The notes beneath the pieces are model-generated. The model did no database searches. It saw nothing but the letters and a program-made list of their open reading frames with translations, and was not told where the DNA came from. The position numbers and the translations under genes are program-made. A DNA stretch of 64,000 nt from the NCBI GenBank assembly GCA_005408345.1, contig SEMN01000615.1:124001-188000 (forward strand). Reading direction: 5' to 3'. Positions 49,616 through 57,945 of this stretch are shown piece after piece (the first letter of the stretch is position 1; every line of letters starts with the position of its first letter). This DNA is from Macquaria australasica. Its lineage: Eukaryota > Chordata > Actinopteri > Centrarchiformes > Percichthyidae.

Positions 49616-49678
49616 AAAAATGAAATGTAAAATGTGCCTCCTCCCTTCTCCTCCTCTGCCCCTCTCTGACCGCTTCAG

Positions 49679-49813
49679 ACGTTGCGAAAGAAAGGCTTTA
49701 ACGGCTGCAACAGCCCCGAGCCCGACGGCGACGACTCCATCGACCAAAGTCCGCTAAACGAGGACAAGTACCGCAAGACCGAGGACCTGGACAGCCTCTT
49801 CAAACGCTACGGC
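49679..49813 (+). CDS. mef2d: mef2d alternative exon alpha1
   Basis: Forty-five codons, residues 87-131, starting TLRKKGFNGCNSPEPDGDD and ending DLDSLFKRYG. This is the ubiquitous alpha1 version of the exon after the MEF2 domain. It is in phase 0 at both ends, with a strong CTTCAG acceptor and a GTGAGT donor. Mammalian MEF2D carries an RRAS PKA site here (Ser121). This exon reads YRKTEDLD at that point, one residue shorter, with no RRxS. If real, alpha1 in this fish lacks that control point. The exon is spliced as an alternative to the one at 49957 and is the most MEF2D-like of the two. MEF2C and MEF2A alpha1 exons end differently. Confidence 0.95.
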
Positions 49814-49956
49814 GTGAGTACCGTCACACTTTTTGTCACCTTATCTAACCTACCCTTTCTCTTCTTCTCTTTCTCTATCTACCCCCTCTCTCTCTCTCTC
49901 GCTCTCTCTCTCTCTCCCTCCGTCTGCCCTCTTCTTCTTTTGTTTGGGGAACGAAG
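49814..49956 (+). promoter_or_regulatory. mef2d: Short regulatory intron between alpha1 and alpha2
   Basis: This 143-nt intron separates the alternative exons. The only good branch-point match is CTAAC at 49845-49849 (branch A at 49848), about 35 nt after the alpha1 donor and 108 nt before the alpha2 acceptor. Between them lies an AG-free, nearly pure pyrimidine stretch of CT repeats (about 49850-49942). The acceptor is an unusual AAG (GAACGAAG, ending 49956), set off by a purine-rich run. Long CU tracts are typical binding sites for PTB, a repressor of muscle-type exons. Branch use is inferred. Confidence 0.7.
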
Positions 49957-50094
49957 GCTCTGAACAAGAAAGAGCACCGGGACTCTGAGAGCCCAGACCC
50001 CGAGGAGCCCTTCTCCCTCACCCCCCGCACTGAGGAGAAATACAAAAAAATTGACGAGGAGTTTGATAAAATGATGCAGAACTATAGGCTGTCA
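49957..50094 (+). CDS. mef2d: mef2d alternative exon alpha2 (muscle type)
   Basis: Forty-six codons starting ALNKKEHRDSESPDPEE and ending KIDEEFDKMMQNYRLS. This is the muscle-specific alpha2 version, used instead of alpha1 so that residue 87 follows directly on the MEF2 domain. It is in phase 0 at both ends, with donor TCA/GTGAGT and acceptor GAAG/GCT. The DEEFDKMMQ and YRL ending is MEF2D-like, whereas MEF2A and MEF2C alpha2 have NEEFDNM. In mammals the alpha2 isoform escapes the PKA-HDAC repression that acts on alpha1 and activates late muscle genes. Since 135 and 138 nt are both multiples of three, including or skipping both exons would stay in frame, so exclusion must come from splicing itself. 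Confidence 0.93.
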
Positions 50095-50359
50095 GTGAGT
50101 ACCGTCCCCCCTCTGTGTAACCCTGCCCCCTCCCCGTGCTGCCGGAGGTTTACCGGCTGTTGATGGCGGCCTGACTACTCACAGAGCACTCGCCTTCACC
50201 ATTCCCCCACCCCTTTACCTCCTCCACTTCACCTCTTACCAACAGCACCTCCCCCCACCCACCAAATCACCACCCACAATCCCCTCTGATGGTGTGTGAC
50301 TGAGCAAGAAAGGTAGAGCAGAGGCCGAGCAGATCGACTTAAGGGCAAACTTTTAAAAC

Positions 50360-50430
50360 CAGGGCTGCAACTAAGGATTATTTCCAATCAATCTGCAGGT
50401 TCTTTTGTTGTTTGATCAATTAATAGTACA
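50360..50430. mobile_element. End fragment of the GCTGCAAC MITE family
   Basis: CAGGGCTGCAACTAAGGATT then GTTTGATCAATTAATAG. A partial copy about 270 bp downstream of mef2d alpha2. Confidence 0.4.
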
Positions 50431-53400
50431 CATAGTCCACCTGTACTGACAGATTTTAATAATAAAGGGACTTCTAGGACTCAAAGATGAAGCAGAAGTA
50501 AAAAAAAGTAGAACTTTGTATGAGTAAGAAATCCTTAAAAATAGCGGTATAAAAACCAAATAGGGCATTCTTTACTGTGATTATTCACCTGCAGTTACAG
50601 TCATCACAGTGAAGAGCATCCTCGGGAGTATTATGGCTTTAATACACTGTTTCTGGTGCCTCTGCGAGTTCAGTAATGTACAAGAATAAACAACAGAAGG
50701 AGAGGAGTGCTAACTAGGTCCCTAGTTTTCACAAAAGTTGGCATAGCAACCGATATCACAAGGGGAAATCATGCTTTATGGTAATAATCAACACGTTTGG
50801 AGCATGCCTTCGAGCAGTCGGATTACTTGGCTGAAAGTACCAATTGTGTAATACTTAGCAACACTGAAGAAACATGCTGTGTGCAGCAGGGCTTAGTCTA
50901 TTCCTGACATTATGCAGGTAGCACAGAGAGGGCCAGGGTGCAGTTGTTAACTGGTCGTCATTTACAGTGTTACTGAGGTCACTTTGGTCCCGGTGTAGTC
51001 CCGTTCCTGCTCCTGACATTATCCAGGTTCTGCCTCCTGACTGGCGCTCTGCCAAGCTCTTTTACCGCTCCACTCCTGTGCCAATTTCTCCGTGATTCAT
51101 TTTTCCTCCGTGCTCAATAATGCCATTAATGTCACTTTAATGAGTAGCACTCAATTTACAGGCCCTCTTCCTGTCTGCCTGCTCCTCTGATTGGTCACTT
51201 GGGATGGGACACAGTCACGTTGAGGCGCTGCAGGAGAGTTAGACGACAGCTATTCCTAAAATCGTATATTTGGTAATGCGTCTGTACAGAAAAGTCAGTT
51301 CTCTTTTACAATCTTATTGTCAAAGTCTTGGTCATCTTTTACCTTAATGACTTAAATTCTTAATTGTTGTAATCTGGAGACACAAATCAGACCAGTTGTA
51401 AACAAAATCTGTGTTTGACCTTTTACCAGCTGATACTTTCAGGGACTGCTAGTTCTATGAAAAATTACATCAATATGAACATATAATATATAAATCGATA
51501 GATTAGACTCTTGTATTTTCGGTTATTGTGCTCGTTTGTAAAAAGAACGCTGTATCTTTAAAATAATCCAAGTACAATATGTAGCAGAGTATACACCTGA
51601 AATCTTAAAAATGCTGTTTGAATCATGAACAAATGATGGACAAAACTACATAAATAAAACCAAGGCAGGAAAAAACTGGACTTTTCCTTTAAAATATAGC
51701 GACCACAAAAACTTTGTAGCCAGTGATTAATGTTATTAATAATTACCATCATCTCACATACATCAGAGCCGGCCTAACAGAGAAAACGAGCCGCCTCTCA
51801 ACTCTCAGAAGAAGAAAATAATTCAATTCCTCTAGAGAGCCGCGGCATTGGATGCTAGCCGAACGCCACTAGCCGGTAGCGTCCCCTCCCCCACCGCCGC
51901 ACTGCCCCTTCAGTCTCTCAGCCGGCCTGGTTTGGCCTGCACACCTTTCACAGGGCACCAGCAAACGGAAGCATACATCACCACCCACCACTCCTCCCCT
52001 GAGCATCATAATCCCCAGCATGACAGCTAGGGGCCGGGATATACAAGCTTAATCCCACTTGTACTAAAATACCTCCTGAGGTAGGGAGAGAGTGGCGAGG
52101 GAGAACGGGCAGGACACTTGGCTAGACGAGCCCCGAGCTAACGTATCTGTTCCTGTTAACGCTGGCACTGTGGTAGGCGAGAAAAAAGGGAGCTTTTCTA
52201 AACCAGAGGGTCTGTGGTTTGATCCTTTCTGGCTCGGGATATTGAATAAGAAATAGATTTCCTCCTTTAACAACTGGCTCCGTGGTGCCCTTGAGCAAGG
52301 AGCTGAACGTGTTGAATGTCTCCTGTAGAGGCTCAGTACGAACGTGAAACATGAAGCTGAAGCTGCACCGTTAATCACATTTAATTTAGAGAATTTAGAC
52401 AGTGAATAATCAATGAATTCTGGCATTTTCTCAGCAGCACTGAAGAATTTAATTCCACTAAAATACCAGTAGAAAAATAACGAAGATCAAGATTTTAATG
52501 TCAAATATAAGACGTTCAGTAAAATAACAACTTTAGCCCTTAAATCTTCCGAATTTTACTTTTTGATTACAATATATATGAATCTAAATAATAAATCTGG
52601 TGATGTTGTGGGGGACAAAATCAAATGTTAAGCACTCTAACACTCACATTGAGATGAATGATGCTGTAATACAAACATTCATTCACTTCGTTCTCAAATA
52701 ATAATTTGTTTCAGATCTGATGATATTAAATTATAACTAGCATTACCTTTTATTAAAGTTTAACAGTACAGATTAATGCATGAAAAACCTCTTATGTAAT
52801 TCAGAATCGTTATTTCTGCAAGATTTCTTTCTTTTTTCGATATGACGTTAATTGCCCAGCTGTAATACACCGCCAATCTACATATATACGTGTATGTGGA
52901 TAAATAAAGCTGCCTCAGTAGAATATAACATCATACATTTGCCTTAATAGACTCTTAGTACTGTATGTTTCCTGTGAGAAGAATAAAATATAGCAATATG
53001 TTTTCATCAGTAAACATTAACGACCTCGAGTACGATATGATCATTTGTTGAGTTTTATAATTTCACACCATGAAAGCATCGGAAACATAAACATTATTTT
53101 TTTTGTTCTTTATTCAAACGTTAGGGAAGTTGGAAGGGAATCAAGGCAACACAACTGAAACCAAATTTACTGGTCAACTGCCGTGATGTCTAAAGGTCAC
53201 ACAAACACTTCTCTGATGTTGCCTCTGTGTTCAGATCCACGGCTGCTAACAAATAGGATGTGACAATCCTAAAGTTGAAAAAGGAAAAAGGGAAAAAAAA
53301 AAAACTTTCAAAGGCTTCCAGGACAAGAGGGAGGAGAAGGGAAACTAGGCCATGAGTTAAATTCATTCTGATTTACCCTTGCATCCAGGAAACACACCCT

Positions 53401-56202
53401 TGTTGAGAGAGCTCCTCTGAGGGAAAATAGGTTAGCTTTCTCTCCCCTCTTTTTGTTCTCGTCGCACAGAAGAGGCCTCGAGCTTCCTCACGGAAAAGCT
53501 CCCAGTCAATTATTTACCTAACAGGTTCTTGTGTTGTTGGGGTTTTTTTTCTAAGCTTCTCTGCCTCTGTTAAAGCTGCAGGATGACGGGCAGTGCCCAA
53601 TTAACCCTCCTGTCTGCTATTAGGAGCAGCGGTGTTAAATGGAGTTGGAGTGGGCAGATGTAAATTCACTTGTAATTTGCCAAAAAAACACACGGATTCA
53701 TGCTCAGTGGAGCACAGCACAGTGCAGAGCAGGGCGAGGACAAATTATAATTCATATTTAGGGTTAGAGACAGAAGTGTTTTGTAGAAACCAGAAGCTGG
53801 CACCATCATGGAGACGCTAACAAAACGCCTGCAGCAGCTAAAAACATTAGATTTCAGCATGTCAAAGGATTATTTTAGCAGCCTCTGTCCACCAGAGAGG
53901 ACAAACTCAACACTGTGGGTCTGTCTCAGTGTCCCTTCTCAAGTTAAGCTACTGTGGTTAGCTAACGCACCTGCAAACATAACACTGCAGAGCTTTCTGA
54001 TTTAGCCACATTCCACTACACAAGTTTCATACTGTCAAAATGCTTAGCTTAACTTACAGCAGTATAGTTAGCCTAAAACTGACACCTGGATATTTGACTG
54101 ACTATTTGTCATAAATTAGTAAATTAGAACTTGTTAAGAGTCAGCACAGAGAGCCAGAAGAGAAAGTTTTAGACTAGCCAGCTGATGTCAACATGCGTCT
54201 ATCCGGGCTGACGACTATTAAATATTTAAGTCACAAAAATAAGTTGGGTAAGGAGAGACTGGTTATATTCCTGACAGAATGAGATTGATGCAAACAGGGC
54301 CATCGCCAGTATTTTAGAAATAGAAATAATAGAGGTCATAAATCCAAATTTCTCCCAAGGAAATGTTGGACTAGCCACCAACCTAACTACGATTTTCTGA
54401 GTATCTAATATCAAACACAAATTTCCACATTTTATTCATTAATTTAACTGTTCAGATATATTTTCTGTGAATGCTATCTTCCTACTTTACAGTCTGGTGC
54501 TACTAAAACTGAATTTTATCTGCTTGGTTTTTTCCTATAAACAGTCAAATTTAGTTTTAAAAAATGTTGGAATTGGCCCGAAATTAAAAACCAAACATGT
54601 GTATTATGTGTGGTCTCTGGATAAGAGCTAAAGACCTAAAGACCCCCCCCCCCCAGCCCTGTGAGGATAAATCTCCTCCAGTGCTGTATGCTCCGTGTTT
54701 ACACACCTCCGTCCCCTTTGCACTAACCCTTCACCCCCTCATCCATCCCTCATTTATCCATCCCCTCCCTTTACCCTCTGCTTGGCCGGTGTGCAGTGGT
54801 GCAGTGCTGTTAGCTGCTATCTTCACCCGCCCCGGTCACCACTTACAGCTCCGTCTGTACGCTCTCTTTTGGAAAAACGTCCTCTTTACACTCTGATGGG
54901 TGAATTTAAAAAGTTGGAAGAGTCAGGAGTTTCTTTGGCCACTGCCTGCGAGGACAGACTTATCTTGTTTGCTAGTTTAAGCTCACTTCCCCTTTCTAGT
55001 TAAATAGACTTCAGCAATAAAATGTCATAAAACAGGGTAGTGCTTCATTTTACAGAACTAAAAGTTTAGAATAATCTCTGTTTGATTTCTGGATAGAACT
55101 GTGTGACTTTGTACTAGTTTTAGGGGAAATAGAGACAGTGTTCAGTTAATTAATTCAAATTAATTGCTAGTGTTTTTTACTCAGAGCAAAGAAGGTGAAC
55201 TGAACATGCAAAAATGTGAAATTTATCCACTCGCAAGAATACTATTCTACATATATGGAGAATAAAGTTTCCACTAATAAATAAATAATAAAGGAATATG
55301 TATATGGGTTTAAATTAAGCTTTTCTTTCAAGGAAATTCCTATTTTCCTTTATAATTAGGATCAAATTTCATACTTCTTTCCACAAAACTTATGAGGAAA
55401 TTATTCAGAAATGTTTTACCCTTAAAATAAAGCGTCACCAAAGATAGGATAGCATCTCCTTCAGCTTTAGTCAGACCTATTTTTCATTCATCTTTTGACT
55501 TTTTTGTTCTCTTTCCCCTCCTCTCTCCCTCCAAAAAAACAAAAGTTACAAAACATTGCAGAAGGAAAAGAGGCAGAGATCGAGGGCAGGAAGGTGCCCT
55601 CGTCCTCCCCCTGCATTAAACTGGGTCCCAGGCAGTTTGAGTACAGTACAGTGCAGCACTGGCCCATATTCTATATATAGAAGTCCTTCTTTCAGATTGA
55701 GTTGGAACAGGGTGAAATGGGTCGGATGGCTGGACAACCCGAGGTCCTTGCCCTTGATTTTTTCCAGGACCCTGGGCTGTCTGGTCTTCTACTTTCTGGG
55801 ATCAACTTAGGTGACGCGGTAGCCCATTTTAAAAAATAAAAAGTAGTCGTAGAGAAAGTTTCCTCTTGAGAAATCTCGGCTGTGTTGGATAAGGCAATGG
55901 GCCTTGCAGCAGCACGAGATGTAGAGGTACATTTTATCAAGCAAACACCTGCATAAATATTTAACACGGAGGGCGATTTCACACAGTTTCCCAACGTTCC
56001 CGGTGGTGAGCACATGTCAGTGGGGGTGGTGGGGGGTGGTGGGGGATGTAGCTGGAATGTGACATGCACGCTATGAAATGTCACCAATAACCCGATGCAA
56101 TAACCCGCTGCTGCGACAAGAGTTTTAACCTGGCATGAGATGTGAAAGGCGACACAGCTTTTTGGCCTTTCCACCAAGTCACCTTGCATGCTAAAACTAA
56201 GC

Positions 56203-56203
<1 letters not shown>

Positions 56204-56240
<37 letters not shown>
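56204..56240. repeat. GT microsatellite
   Basis: About 18 GT units in the intron before the last exon seen. Confidence 0.95.
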
Positions 56241-56241
<1 letters not shown>

Positions 56242-56589
56242 GAGTTTCCATAACACTCTTTTTACATTTTGAAGAAAATCCTTTTACTTTTAAGGACCAT
56301 TTCCAGTGTTTTTGCATATTTTATTCTATTGAATCCAAATTGCAAACACTGCCAAACGCTGCCTGGAGAGCTGGAAATCAAATCTGAAAACGGATGATTT
56401 TCTTTGGAAAACGGTCAGTGATAATATAAACTAGTTAATGATCTGAAACATGCAAAACAGTCATATGTTCTTTTAAGATTAGTATGCAGTCTTTAGGATC
56501 CAGTTTATAACAGTGTTGCAATCATTTTAGCCAGTGATGTCCTCAAAAATTGAATTTACATTACAAAGATCTTCTTATCAAGTCATTTT

Positions 56590-56900
56590 TGTTTGTCATT
56601 GAGTCTTCAAAACACGATTTTCTTAAAACAAGTGAATGTCTGTCAGTACAGAAAAAAATAGTTCAGCCGATTTCAAATGCAAATCAACTTGTTTCAAGTG
56701 TTTTCTAAAATAAGTTTCCTTTCTTTTCTTTTGTTCTTGTGCCGATTCTAGGAAATTCTTGAAACAAGTAGATTTCTTTTGGATGCTGGTTGAAATAATC
56801 TCAGTGGCAGATAGTTTCTCCTGTTTGAAGAAAACAAGGTTTTCAGAACTCAAATATTAGAACACAAATTACTTGATAAGCTGGAGATTTTTGCAGTTTA
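56590..56900. mobile_element. Teleost MITE-like repeat (TTTTTGCAGT end), copy 2
   Basis: GGAAATTCTTGAAACAAGTA, AGTGGCAGATAGTTTCTCC, AACAAGGTTTTCAGAACTCA and ATTTTTGCAGTTTA parallel the 48330 copy. A third, shorter piece seems to lie at 57100-57220. Confidence 0.5.
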
Positions 56901-57596
56901 GTGTTTTATTTATTGATATCAATCATTTAGCGAGAGGAAAGGATTGTTTTTAAATAAAACTAATTTTCAGTCATTTCAAATTAAACTTAAATGTCTGTAT
57001 GTATGAAAAAGTCTCCACACCACGACTTCCAAACGTTCTCTTTAGACAAACATATTAAAACATATTTACATTTCACACTGCAGAAAAGCCTTAATCAGTA
57101 ATTTTGGACTCTTACTGACCCCCAAAAGTCTTATTTTCCTAAAACAAGTGGAGTAATCTTCCACTGCAATATAATTTTAATGTTTCCAATGTAAAACATG
57201 TTTGAAGAAGTTTCTAGAAATTACTATTTGTAGTTTAAAACAATAAGACAGACTTTAACACATTAATAGAGAAAAATGAACAGATGTGATGAAAATTTTG
57301 GCAGTGCTAATCATATTTTTCACTTTTATATACAATTTTTTTGCAGTTGTAGCATCAGGATATTATATTAGAACATTAGAGTGGGACAGATGGTGTCTTA
57401 TATAATTGTATAAAGTCTCATCTGTTTTGGAAAGACTCTTCTGTCTGTGATTGGTTGTGTTGGTGTGTTTTTCACCTGCAGGCTCGTTTGCACTGCTGCA
57501 GATCACTAACTGATCACCTGTCCATTACTGTACGTGTGTGTGTGTGTTTGTGGAGGCCACAGTCTGAGCTCCGCCTTCTTCCTGTCTCTCCACCAG

Positions 57597-57828
57597 TCTA
57601 CAGTCCCACAGCCCACCTTCTCCATGCCAGTCACCGTGCCAGTGTCCAATCAGAACGCAGCAGCGGCGGCGGCCCTCCAGTTCAGCAACAACCCAGGCGG
57701 CGCCCTGGTCACCACCACCTCCTTTGTCACCTCCACCCTCACAGACCCCCGCCTCCTCTCACCACAGCAACCACCTCTGCAGAGGAACACCGTGTCGCCA
57801 GGGTTACCTCAGCGACCAGCCAGCGCAG
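57597..57828 (+). CDS. mef2d: mef2d exon: start of activation region
   Basis: Seventy-seven codons plus one base (phase 1 at the donor), residues 132-208 counted through alpha1, starting STVPQPTFSMPVTVPVSNQN and ending QRPASA, with Gly split across the intron. The Ser/Thr/Pro-rich sequence matches the first part of the MEF2D transactivation region. LLSPQQ keeps the serine at the position of mammalian Ser180. LQRNT has threonine at the position of mammalian Ser190, a reported PKA site. A six-alanine run (GCA GCA GCG GCG GCG GCC) follows NQN and is absent from mammalian MEF2D as I recall it. Acceptor CCACCAG and donor GTAAGA are both good. The next MEF2D exon (AMLGGDLN...) is not found before 64000. 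Confidence 0.95.
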
Positions 57829-57945
57829 GTAAGAGACGCAGCTGGACTGCTTTGATTAAAACTGTATCACGTGTGCAGCTCCGCATGTTTGCAGTTGTGT
57901 AAATCAATAAATAAACGTCCGTTTTCAATACTCTGAGCTGCTGAT

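Larger units (their letters stand above)
36398..49678 (+). other. mef2d: mef2d intron 2
   Basis: Intron of 13,281 bp. It contains an AGTCCAGTC-type degenerate repeat broken by other DNA (36600-37320), a repeat copy at 36871-37024, a GT microsatellite at 39690-39733, a nested repeat pair at 43838-44592, and a GA-rich then CpG-rich block (44560-45310). It also holds a terminal-inverted-repeat element at 46092-46888, a repeat at 48330-48615, and a CTT array at 48651-48696. It ends in a CTCC-rich pyrimidine tract and CGCTTCAG. A TGCATG motif lies at 49610-49615. No extra coding exon was recognised. Confidence 0.85.
50095..57596 (+). other. mef2d: mef2d intron after the alpha exons
   Basis: Intron of 7,502 bp. 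It begins with GTGAGTACCGTC, the same 12 nt that follow the alpha1 exon. It contains a MITE-like fragment (50360-50430), a consensus MEF2 site TTAAAAATAG at 50535-50544, a G-rich run (56020-56046), a GT microsatellite (56204-56240) and related repeats at 56590-56900 and 57100-57220. The rest is AT-rich with nothing recognisable. It ends TCTCTCCACCAG before the next exon. Confidence 0.85.

Noticed and set aside
52180..52330. SINE-like segment with GTGGTTTGATCC and CCCTTGAGCAAGGAGCTGAA
   Set aside because: Probably an old retroelement piece, but too diverged to call with edges or orientation.
36194..57828. Assignment to mef2a or mef2c
   Set aside because: The MADS/MEF2 exons do not discriminate, but the alpha1 ending DLDSLFKRYG, the alpha2 DEEFDKMMQNYRLS and the LLSPQQPPLQRN region fit MEF2D, whereas MEF2A/C have NEEFDNM and different flanks.
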